In this document: piece after piece, positions 1 to 9,767 of the stretch
Numbering within the stretch: position 1 is the first letter of the stretch
How the letters are laid out: every line of letters begins with the position of its first letter
NCBI RefSeq assembly: GCF_954871325.1
Contig: NC_088777.1
Span: forward strand, 15,539,366-15,603,365
Length of the DNA stretch: 64,000 nt
Reading direction: 5' to 3'
Source: Gordionus sp. m RMFG-2023
Taxonomy: Eukaryota > Nematomorpha > Gordioida > Chordodea > Parachordodidae
Position numbers and translations under genes: made by a program
The notes under the pieces: generated by a model
Told to the model about the DNA's origin: nothing
Seen by the model: the letters and a program-made list of their open reading frames with translations, nothing else
Databases searched by the model: none

Positions 1-542
1 ATTAGGGGACCTTAGCCCTACCTAAACCCCCTCTTCTCCCAAGCCAATTATTTGAAAGAATATTTAGATGTCTATTATTTCTGAAGTTTTCAGTGTTGCT
101 CATTTTGCAAATATGTTTTATGATTATTTTTATTTATTTTGAAAAAGAACCCATATATTAATTCAACCTAAACCCGTATCCTAATTTTGAAACCAGTAAT
201 TGGTTTATACATTATAATTTTTTTAAACATATTAATGAGCTAGCTATTTGAAAAAACACTAGAATACTGGATACTGGTATGAATATTACGCATTTACCAC
301 TCAATTACGGGAAATTCCATATGATTAGACATGCAAAACATGAAAAATCGAAGAATAGGTTATATAATCAACTCACATTTTTTACATGAACAAATTTGAT
401 TATCATATTGTTAAATAATAATAAATTTCGTTTCCTCTAGATGTAGGAAGAAAATGTTTACCAAACTATTGAAAATAAAATCTTATAAATTTACTAAATT
501 CTTTGGATATTATATGACAATCCCTTTTGCATTTATCTTATT
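1..542. other. AT-rich DNA, no gene seen
   Basis: I see only AT-rich sequence with short A/T runs. No coding pattern, splice-flanked open stretch, terminal repeat or RNA gene was recognised. Confidence 0.5.
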
Positions 543-851
543 TTGACCCAGAAATGTGTGATAATAATTATTTTATATTTCAAAATAAATAGAAATGAAT
601 TACTAAAATACTGGACCAGATGGAGATACGACGGTCTAAACTCGCTTAATAATTCCTTGTCATTAATTAAAAAAAAGTTTGGTCAAAGTCTCGAATTAAT
701 GAAACTTTTGTCAACAGATAGCAGCTATCAAGATTTATTAAAAGAAGAAAATTTATTTAAAAATAACGAAATGGAAAAAATTGGTTATAGTATAAGATTA
801 GATCTGACTAATGTCCTTAGTTATATTAATATCTCAATTCGGCTTTATTGA
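543..851 (+). CDS. candidate host exon or small hypothetical ORF
   Basis: An open stretch of 102 codons. The part from about 591 to 818 has a protein-like mix of residues: it contains KYWTRWRYDGLNSLNNS, then KKKFGQSLELMKLLSTDSSY, then NNEMEKIGYSIRLDL. The first 15 codons look like AT-rich filler, so if this is an exon its real start is probably an internal splice acceptor rather than the ATG at 543. I do not recognise the family, and no neighbouring exon of the same gene was found. It could be an exon of a gene lying mainly to the left, or a chance ORF. Inference only. Confidence 0.25.
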   Translation: MTQKCVIIIILYFKINRNELLKYWTRWRYDGLNSLNNSLSLIKKKFGQSLELMKLLSTDSSYQDLLKEENLFKNNEMEKIGYSIRLDLTNVLSYINISIRLY

Positions 852-1743
852 TTTTTCATTTTGTAATGCAACCATGGATAAAAAAAAATAATTTATTTTT
901 TGAAAATATTAATATTATTCTCAATTATTGGTATGTATTTATATATAAAAAATATTATTTCATTTTTATATATAAATGCAATATAGAAGATCGTCATAAA
1001 AAAGGAACAATGACATTATATGAATTGTCAAATAAATATATTAATTATTAAATATTTTTAGGTATAAACAATTTTACTATATATATATATACTAATAAAA
1101 ATTGTGATAGTCGCAAAAAATACTATTAACGTGTATTTTATAGTGTAAATATATCTTTATGAAAAAGGGGGAAATTAAAATTTATTAATAATATAATTAA
1201 TATATGGATTTAATTATATCGACCTCCAAAGAGTTTTTTTTGTTTCTAAATTGAATATTTTGTTATAATTTTAATGTATTAAAATGTTGTGGGGAAAAAG
1301 GTTAGTTTGATTTTACTTTAAAATACCTTATTAAGTATGTAGGAACGTGATGTTAATAGACTAAAGCGATCATTTCAAAAAGTGTCAGATTCTAACTGTT
1401 TCGAGAATCATGTTAGTACAACTATTATAATCTTTTAATAAAAATTATTCCTATCTTTGATATTTTTATTAGAACTGCTTTCGAAATTGGTGGTGTTAGG
1501 GGAATAATTTGTTATGCTAATATATTCTTCCGTTTCAAGAGATTGAAAATGTTGTTTAGCGTTTTTGATATTTAGCATGACCAAAGAGGAAGCTAAATGT
1601 TTGAAAAAAATAAAATAGAATCATAATTTTTTATAGAAATACTTTTTTTAATTAAAAAATAAAAACAGGCGACCTGAAAAATTGATATATATTAACCCAT
1701 GAATGGCCAAAGTATAAAATCAATTTTTTTCTCAAAAATGGAT
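852..1743. other. AT-rich DNA, no gene seen
   Basis: AT-rich DNA with a short TA microsatellite near 1078-1092. The open frame at 848-1051 is dominated by Ile, Tyr, Phe and Asn, as expected from A/T runs, and is not taken as a gene. Confidence 0.5.
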
Positions 1744-2794
1744 TTTATGAGGGCCCCTCCTTTTTAAAATTGGGGAGCGGGAGTTAGCTCCTTTTAGGGC
1801 TGGAGTGGAGGAGCACCGCTCCTTTAAATTTAATGCATAAATTAAATTATTTTTTAAATATTAATAATATTTATCAATTAAAATTTAATAAAAATGAAAT
1901 TTTATTAAATTTAAATTTATCCATTATTAAATGTTTAGCCGAGTTTTATATTGGCTTTTCATCTAATCATTTTAAATATTAAACATCAAGTTTTCCTTTT
2001 TATATTAAAAATTTTTTGGAAAATCTTGTAAGTCATATTAATATTCATTTTATAGATATATAATAAAAAATAGTTTTAGATATTAAGGATTTAGAGATCA
2101 TATATGAAGAAATCAAATTTCCATTTCCATCATACAAAAAATATTTTAAACTTCTAAAAGATGTTGATTTAACTGATCAAACAAATTTAAGGGCAAAATG
2201 TCTTTTGTGTTTAAATAAAACTATTTAATTTTCAAAAGTGAGCAGCTTCAATCTAAAAATGCATATAAAAGTAAAAAATCTTTCTTTTATATACAAATTG
2301 ATTTGGAAGATTTTTTGGATTCCATGAAATTGATCATCAGGAAGATAATATATTGGACAAATATTTTTTAATTAATGATACCAAAATTACTATTTTTGAT
2401 AAATTCTTTGAATTAAAAAATATCTTTATAAAATACAATACCCCGCTTTCCCCTAGTGCTCCTGTGGATTTAGTATTGCAAAACAGGTCTTAGGGGAGAG
2501 GCGTGGATGTTTGCTAGATTCTAATTTAGAAAATTTATTACTTTTAAAAGCTAATAAAAGGTTATAAATATTTTGATAGATCATTTAATATAAATAAAGC
2601 TTTTTGATAAAAAAAATATGTTTTTGTTTTGTATACCTTCTAAAAAAATGAAAATCAAAGGAGCGGTCATGGTGTGGCACTCCATTACTTGGAGCGGGAG
2701 CTAGCTCTTTTAAAAATGTAGTAGCGGGAGATAGCTCCTTTTGAGAAGGTAGGAGCGGGAGCTAGCTACTTTTAAAAAGGAGCGTTAACAACTG
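1744..2794 (+). mobile_element. hAT deletion derivative with N- and C-terminal transposase remnants
   Basis: The outer parts carry repeated GGAGCGGGAGCTAGCTCC-like motifs, as does a second copy at 46098-47032 in the opposite orientation. Inside, around 2090-2280, a BED-type zinc-finger remnant is visible (KFPFPSYKKYFKLLKDVDLT, then AKCLLCLN and a spaced His). Near 2435-2510 the hAT C-terminal dimerisation motif is recognisable as KYNTPLSPSAPVDLVLQN. The middle of the transposase is gone and the reading frame is broken by stops, so this copy is non-autonomous. The right end TTAACAACTG matches the family terminus. The matching left terminus is missing, so the left boundary is approximate. Confidence 0.6.
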
Positions 2795-3154
2795 TTTAAA
2801 ATGTAGTGAAATATCATGAATAAATTATGGCATTTTATTTATTTATCTTTATTAAGAAGACATCGTTATCTAAGTATGAAAAAGTAAATTTTACAAATAA
2901 AATCAAATTTACAATTTGAAAAGATAGGTCTCGTTATAAAATACAAAAAAAAATTTAATTGCACGAGTTTAGGTAGTTATAGATAATGAACATGTAGTAT
3001 AAATTCTGATTTGGAAATAACTTTGATGTTCTCATATATTTAATCTACCCTAATGATTTAGAGGTAAAAAGGCGAAAAATATTTTAGAAATCAGTATTTT
3101 TTTACACTATTAAGAAGGATCCTAATGAGGTTAAATAGATCACACGGAGAGATG
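2795..3154. other. AT-rich spacer before the LTR element
   Basis: AT-rich DNA without recognisable features. It ends at the target duplication GTATC (3155-3159) of the LTR element that follows. Confidence 0.45.
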
Positions 3155-3159
3155 GTATC

Positions 3160-3459
3160 TGTTGCATTATGCAAATGATTATTATTATGCAAACGATTAT
3201 TTTTAATATTTAAGCAAAAAAGAAAATAGATTTGATATGAAATAAGTTCAATTATAGATGATTCAAAGTTATGAAATGTATTATAATTATATGAACAAGT
3301 ATAGAAATTATAGTTTGTAATATTATTCAAATTGAAAAGATTATATGCATAGATATATAAAGCTTGAAAAAAATCAGAAATGATTATTATATATTATCTT
3401 TAAATAAATCAATTATTCTCGACCTCATAGTCCTTCGCTAACACACACGACTCTTAAAA
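3160..3459 (+). repeat. left LTR
   Basis: Begins TGTTGCATTATGCAAATG and ends just before the primer-binding-like TGGTGCC. About 300 bp. It matches the right LTR, which is about 378 bp because it holds an extra AT-rich stretch. A TATATAAAG box-like string lies near 3355. Confidence 0.85.
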
Positions 3460-3671
3460 GTGGTGCCGGAGAAAGGAAAATATAAAATAAAATTGAACCA
3501 GGGAAGGAAAAGTTCACAAAGGAAAAATTAAGTAAAAAATATTATAAATCAATGAAATATTTATGTTATACGGTATTATTAATAATTATAGTTTTTCTAT
3601 ATTCGTTTAATGTCAGTGGAATATTTAAACTTTTTTTAATTAAATTTTTATTAAGTACTCTGTAATATATA

Positions 3672-4049
3672 TTGCACAATATGTGGAATTTTTTAATAGA
3701 TAACATTTTGTTAATAGTTCTTGTTTTGATGTTTTTAGTTTTTGCATTAGGTATAACAATAGGAAGATTTACGGCTTATATTAAAATAGATAGTAGAGAA
3801 GTAGAAAAATTGAGGTATTTAATAAGAGAAGATAAGGTAAGACATATAGATAATTATCGACAGATAAGGTGCTATAATTGTGGTCAGCCGGGTCACATGT
3901 CGCGACAGTGTGAATTAACCAAAGATTTAAAATGCGCGAGACGTGGCAAGAATGGCCACTTAGCAATAAGATGTAGAATGAATAATTTGATCATGAGATG
4001 TACTAATTGTGGTCAGGAAGGACACACACAGGAAAAGTGTAAGATTTGA
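3672..4049 (+). CDS. gag-position zinc-knuckle ORF of the LTR element
   Basis: An open stretch of 125 codons. Residues about 8-35 are strongly hydrophobic and look like a membrane segment. Two CCHC zinc knuckles follow (CYNCGQPGHMSRQC near residue 67 and CTNCGQEGHTQEKC near 110), with a similar but less regular stretch between them. Zinc knuckles of this kind are typical of Gag nucleocapsid. A capsid-like domain was not recognised in this frame. The membrane-like start is unusual for a Ty3-type Gag. Product role is inferred from position only. Confidence 0.55.
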   Translation: MHNMWNFLIDNILLIVLVLMFLVFALGITIGRFTAYIKIDSREVEKLRYLIREDKVRHIDNYRQIRCYNCGQPGHMSRQCELTKDLKCARRGKNGHLAIRCRMNNLIMRCTNCGQEGHTQEKCKI

Positions 4050-4149
4050 CTAGAAAAGAATTTTGATTTTTATGATATAATTTTGTTAATAATAAATTTT
4101 TTAATTATGTTAATTATAAATCATGTAATAATATAGAAGTAGAGATAAA

Positions 4150-7100
4150 ATGAGAGATATAAATATAGAAAATGGAAATTTTGAAATATATAAAACAAAT
4201 AATATGATTGATGAAGAGGTACGAAATATAGAAGTAGAAGGTTTTTTAAAGAAGAATAGATGCCCGAGAATTAATATAAAGATTAAGGAAGTAGAAATAT
4301 GTTTTTTATTGGATATAGGAGCGGAGATTAGTCTGATGAGTATAAGGGATTTCAATAAATTTTGGCCAGAAGAAGAATATGTTGTAAGAGAGATAAGAGC
4401 CAAACAATTAGATGGTAGCATTGTGAAAATTTTAGGTTATTAAAGGATAAGGTTGCCTGGAATTAATAAAGATATAACGTTATGGATAACTACCTTAAAG
4501 ATCGAGCCAATTTTAGGTTGGTGTGACATAAAAACGATAGGTCCTATTTATAATTGGTGGAATTTTTTTGAAACAGTTTCTGAAATTAATGAGACAAATA
4601 GCAATATAATAAAGAGTGATTTTGATAAAATTAAGTTACCTATGATAAAAGATAAACAAGATGTAATTCTCGATAAACTTAGAAATCGATCTCCAGAAAT
4701 TTTGATTAGATATAGAGACAAAATAGAAGAGAATAAAGTATTAAAAGATATTAAATTAATAGAGGTAACTTCAGCTGAAATCAAAAAACAGATAATGGTG
4801 AATAAAGTAGAACAGGATGAGACTGTTGAAGAGAAATGCAAGAAGGAAATATACATTATTTTATTTAGGTAAGTACAAGGAAGTTTTTAAAGAAGAATTA
4901 GGTACTCTAAAAAATGTTGAAATAGATATAAAGTTATTAGAAAATTACCAGGCTAAATTTTGTGGATCAAGAAGATTACCGTTTTCTTGGATAGAAGAAA
5001 TTGATAAGGAATTGGTTAAAAGAAGGTATAATACGGCCAATAGTGCATAGTGAATGAGCCACACCGTTAGTCCCCGTAAGAAAACCAGATAATAGTTTAA
5101 GGTTATGCATAGATTATAAAATTTCGTTAAATCCTTTACCGAGAATAGAAGAACTATTGGCAAATTTAAAAGGAGCAACATATTTTTCGAAGATAGATTT
5201 CTCTAACGCATATTTACAGATTAAGGTGAGTGAGAAAACAAGTAGAATGTTAACAATTACAAAACATAGAGGTTTATTTGCTTTTTGTCGTTTACCATTT
5301 GGATTGAAAGTATCGGCTCCGATATTTCAAAGAACTATGGCTGCGTTATTTCAGGGATTAAAAGGAATAATGTATTATTTAGATGATGTTTTAATATCTA
5401 ATAGAACAGAAGAAGAGCACAATACTAGATTAGTTAAAGTGTTAGGTAATATATTAGAAAATGGTTTAAAAGCTAATATGAATAAGAGTGTTTTTGGAGT
5501 AAGAATAAAGTATTGAAATTACTCCATTTGCAAAGAATATAGATAAGATAATAAACATGAGAGCACCAAATAATAAAACTGAATTACAGGCGTTTTTAGG
5601 AGCAACGAATTATTATCATCGTTTTGTTCAAAATTTTGCAGAAATTGCCACACCGTTGTATGAATTATTAAAGAAAAATAAAAGGTTTGAATGGGGAGAA
5701 GCACAGGAGGAAAGTTTCGAAAAATCGAAAATAAAGATGGTAGAGAAACCGATTTTAAATTGTTTTAATGAGAATTTAGATATTATATTAGCAGTAGATG
5801 CTTCTAATGAAGGTATAGGAGGAGCTTTACTACAGATGACAGATAATGTTGAGAAACCGATTTTATTTTAATCAGGACGGTTTAGTAGCACTGAGAAAAA
5901 TTACTCCACGATCGAGAAGGAGGCTCTTGCTGTGAAATTCGGGCTAGCGAAATGCAATGAATATCTGATTGGAAGAAGGTTTGTCTTATATACCGATCAT
6001 AAGCCTTTGGTAGATTTATTTAAAAAAGTAAATAAGGAGCTTATGATTTCACCAAGGTTACAAAAATGGTTAATTTTAGTTGGTAATTTCGATTTTGAGA
6101 TAAGATTGCGGGTAAACAAAATTGCTTACCAGATATATTATCGAGATTGTTTAATAAAGATATCGAAGACAAAGATCCAGTAATCAATAGTTTAGAATAT
6201 ATAGAAGAAGAATTAAATAATAAGAGTTTTGAAGATAGATACAAGAGAAAAACCCAGAACTTTTGAAATAGTAGGAGAGATATCCAAAAAAGATGAAGAA
6301 TTAATAAGAATTAGAACTTGTTTGAAAGGAGATGCAGAATGGAAAAGTGAAGACAAAGCATTTAAGAATATAAGGAGTGAATTAAATATAGATGACAATT
6401 GTTTATTGAGAGGATATCGATTAGTGATACCCAATAAGTTAAGAAAAGATACATTAGCTGTAAGGACATCAAGGCATAGAAAGAATAAAGAATAAAGCAA
6501 GAGAATACATTTGGTGGCCCAAGATGAATAGTGAAATAGAAGAATTAGCTAAGAGTTGTGAAACATGTAATATGTGTGCAAATTTACCAGCAAGAAATAA
6601 GGAAGATAAATGGCCAGAAACAAATGTGCCTTGTGAAAGAATACACATAGATTTTTTAGAATATGAAAGAAAGAAATATTTTATTATGGTAGATGAAGGT
6701 TCAAAATGGATAGATTGCCAACAGGTATCAGGTCTATCAACAAAAATAGCTTTGGATAAAATAAAAGATTTTGTAAGTAAATATGGATTAATGAAAACCT
6801 TAGTATCCGATGGTGGTCCGGCAGAGCATTTGATAAGTTTTGTGATAGATGGAAGATTGAACATTTATTATCTCCACCATATTATCCAAGAAGTAATGGA
6901 CAAGCTGAACGAATGGTAGCTATAGTTAAAAATTGGTTAAAAAAAGAAAAATATGGAAAGGGAAAATGGTGGTTATTATTATTAGCATATAACAAAACTA
7001 AGACTAGCAAAGGGAATTCACCAGCAGAGATGTTTTTAGGTAGAAAAACAAGAACTGAATTAGATTTTTTGAAAGAAAAAATAAAACAAAAGGATTATAC

Positions 7101-7290
7101 ATATGAGGAAAAATTTAAAGTTGGAAGTTTAGTATGGATTCTACTTTTTGATGGTCCAATTAAATGGGGGAAGGGTATAAGTAAGAATATAGGAAGAAAA
7201 AAGGTAGAAGTAGAAATTGAAGGACAAGAAGGAACATATGCAAGGCATATTAAGCAATTAAGACCTAGGTGTGTAGGTTGGGAACGATGA
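4150..7290 (+). pseudogene. pol region of the LTR element (PR-RT-RNase H-IN), broken
   Basis: Recognisable blocks in order: a protease-like segment, the RT palm with FSKIDFSNAYLQIKV and MYYLDDVLIS, the RNase H start ILAVDASNEGIGGALLQ and later LYTDHKPLVDL, and an integrase zinc-binding and core region with CERIHIDF. The order RT-RNase H-IN places the element in the Ty3/gypsy group. The region is not one open frame and cannot make a full polyprotein as it stands. Confidence 0.8.
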
Positions 7291-7298
7291 GTATTAAA

Positions 7299-7650
7299 AT
7301 TGATGATAAACATAATGGATTTGTTTGGTATAACAAGTGATAATTATAAGAATTTTAAGTGTTGATGATAGACATAATTGATTTGTTTTAACAAGTTGGG
7401 TAAAATTACGAAAATCATAACTGAGGGTAATTGAAAATTGATGATAAACATAATAGATTTGTTTTAGGTATAACAAGTGATAATTATGAGAATCATAATT
7501 TTGTGTTAAAATTGATGATAAATATAATTAATTTGTTGATAAACAAGTGACAATTATAAGAATCATAATTTTAAATGTTAATGATATACATAATGGATTA
7601 GTTTTGGTGTTAACAAAACTGAAGAATTATGAGAATCATAGATGTGGAGA
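7299..7650 (+). repeat. minisatellite inside the LTR element, ~65-75-bp unit, five copies
   Basis: Five diverged units start near 7299, 7362, 7438, 7513 and 7578. They share the core TTGATGATAAACATAAT followed by ATTTGTT, AACAAGTGATAATTAT and GAATCATAA. The array lies between the integrase end and the 3' zinc-knuckle frame. No coding role is apparent. Confidence 0.8.
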
Positions 7651-7752
7651 GTTTAAATTATAAAAGAAAATCAGATTTAAATGTAGAGATAATATGTGGT
7701 ATGATTATAGGATAATATATATATATATATGTATAGTTTAATTCTGTTTTAG

Positions 7753-8097
7753 ATGGCTTCCTATTTTAGAGTAGGAAATAGGATTATAAAAATAGAAATC
7801 GATGGATCAGTAGAATTTAGGAATTGGTTAAATGCAGCAAGGGAAGAGGTGCAACATCGATATGGAGAGATGCTACAGGAATCCACTAAACGAATGAGTG
7901 TCGATAAAAGATGGAATTCAGATATGGTGAAAAAAAGAAAGATAGACTGCTGGTCATGTAGAGGAAACCACATGATGCGCGTGTGCCCAAATATTTATGT
8001 GACTAATAACAATGCTTTATTGTCGTTATCGGCAGAAACAGGAGACAATAATACAATGCTAGATAAGGACTCAGGAAGAGGTGGAGGACTTCCTTAA
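7753..8097 (+). CDS. 3' zinc-knuckle ORF of the LTR element
   Basis: An open stretch of 114 codons downstream of integrase and upstream of the right LTR. It contains one CCHC-like knuckle, CWSCRGNHMMRVC, around residue 58, after a short charged region (FRNWLNAAREEVQHRYGEM). No envelope features (signal peptide or membrane anchor) are visible. Its place after integrase is unusual. It could be an accessory nucleic-acid-binding protein or a displaced Gag piece. Function is not known. Confidence 0.45.
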   Translation: MASYFRVGNRIIKIEIDGSVEFRNWLNAAREEVQHRYGEMLQESTKRMSVDKRWNSDMVKKRKIDCWSCRGNHMMRVCPNIYVTNNNALLSLSAETGDNNTMLDKDSGRGGGLP

Positions 8098-8106
8098 GTA
8101 CGGGGG

Positions 8107-8484
8107 TGTTGCATTATGCAAATGATTATTATTATGCAAACGATTATTTTTAATATTTAAGCAAAAAAGAAAATAGAGATATGAAATAAGTTCAATTATA
8201 GATGATTATTCAAAGTTATGAAATGTATTATAATTATATGGACAAGTATAGAAATTATAGTTTGTAAACAAATATTATTATTCAAATTGAAAAGATTATA
8301 TGCATAGATATATAAAGATTGAAAAAAATCAGAAATGATTATTATATTTTTATTATATACGAAATTGTATTTTTAAATTAAATTTATTGTTTTTTACATT
8401 AATTAAATTCATTATATATTATCTTTAAATAAATCAATTATTCTCGACCTCATAGTCCTTCTCTAACACACACGACTCTTAAAA
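8107..8484 (+). repeat. right LTR
   Basis: Begins TGTTGCATTATGCAAATG directly after the purine tract and ends TCTTAAAA before the target copy GTATC (8485-8489). It matches the left LTR at both ends and over most of its length. Confidence 0.85.
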
Positions 8485-8489
8485 GTATC

Positions 8490-9767
8490 CAAGTATAATT
8501 AAGTCAATAACCAATGCGAAGAAACCTGACAATATATAAAATAATTTACCATTATATACCAGCCTCAAAAGATGATAATTTCTTAAATTCTTGAATGTAT
8601 TTCATGGAAATCATCAAACATATAAGATTGTGCAGAACAATGATTAACACCAAGTCAAATCAGAACGTTCAATAAAATAATGTTTTCGCCTTTCATATTA
8701 AATAATATCTCGAATCTTGAGATGTGAATATCTTAAATAAAATTTTTGCAGGTGAAAATATTAAAGATATAATTCTAATCGCTAATCCACTCTATGGTTT
8801 AGCAGCTTCTGTACAAAAAATTGTTTTTCTCTTTTGGCCTAAGTTAATCCAAATTTAAAAACAGATTTAGAAAACTTTTCTTCTTAAATGTTTTAAGGAT
8901 AAAATCTTAAAAATTTAATTTATCTTTACATGAAGGAATACCAGTTATATCATATTGATATGTTAGTGTTACATATATAAGATCAAATATGATAAATTAA
9001 CATTATAACTTAGTTTTAAAGCTTAAAAATAATCACTAAATAATCTTCTATTAAAATAAGTTAAATAATATTCAAAATATATTTGTAGTAAAATGTTATG
9101 ATTTATAAGTGATGAATTTTGATAATTATGATGTTCAATTAAAATAAAAAATTTTGATATTAATCAATTAAAAAAATTTACTTAATTTAATGAATCACTA
9201 TTTAAATAATTGATTTTTATTTCCACATACTGTGGATGGCCATATTTTTTTGATACAATAGTTAAATTTATGCTCAAACCACTTAAATTTTTAACTATGC
9301 CACTGACTGATACCACGATTTATAGGTGTAAAATATTTTCGTGTAAAGTAAATTATCTTAAGAATCAACGATAAGAAATTTTGATATAGTAAATTTTCGC
9401 TATTTTAGCCAGCGACATACGTAAAGATGAAAAGTATTGACCGATAAATTTAATATTTAGGATAATACAAGTGGGTGCAACCATATTGTCAAATCAACTA
9501 TAAACGACTTAATTCTTATTTTTGTATTTCATGACGGACATGCTCGATCCGACTGAGTTCAAGTTTGGTCGGGCACTACCGTTTTATTTTTGTGAAACAA
9601 AACCTCTCCGTTTGAGCCTATTTTAAAAACGGCTAATTCAATTATATCCAGAAAATATTCGTGAGCCTGACGATTTTGCGTTAGCCATTTTTAAAAACGG
9701 GCTCTAATGGAACGATTTTGCACCACTAACAAAGTTCTATTTGTACATTGCCAACCAGTAAGGTTAT
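8490..9767. other. 3' flank of RagA/B, AT-rich, with an AACGG-type MITE relic
   Basis: AT-rich DNA. From about 9550 to 9725 lies a decayed copy of the small AACGG repeat family (ATTTTTAAAAACGG-like strings in both orientations) that recurs at 10239, 14483 and 60113. No other gene was recognised. Confidence 0.45.

Larger units (their letters stand above)
3160..8484 (+). mobile_element. Ty3/gypsy-type LTR retrotransposon, broken copy
   Basis: An LTR element with direct LTRs at 3160-3459 and 8107-8484, flanked by the 5-bp duplication GTATC (3155-3159 and 8485-8489). A TGGTGCC primer-binding-like site follows the left LTR and a purine-rich run ending GGGGG precedes the right LTR. In order, the body holds a zinc-knuckle reading frame (about 3.67-4.05 kb), a protease-like stretch (about 4.3 kb), reverse transcriptase with YLDD (about 5.1-5.5 kb), RNase H (about 5.8-6.2 kb), integrase with a zinc-binding start and core (about 6.5-7.2 kb), a minisatellite, and a second zinc-knuckle frame. 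The pol part is broken, with something like eight to ten interruptions. The clean target duplication and the close match of the LTRs where they align suggest a fairly recent insertion. Confidence 0.88.

Noticed and set aside
848-1051. Open frame of 67 codons
   Set aside because: Composition is almost entirely Ile, Tyr, Phe, Asn and Lys as expected from A/T runs. There is no motif or splice context.
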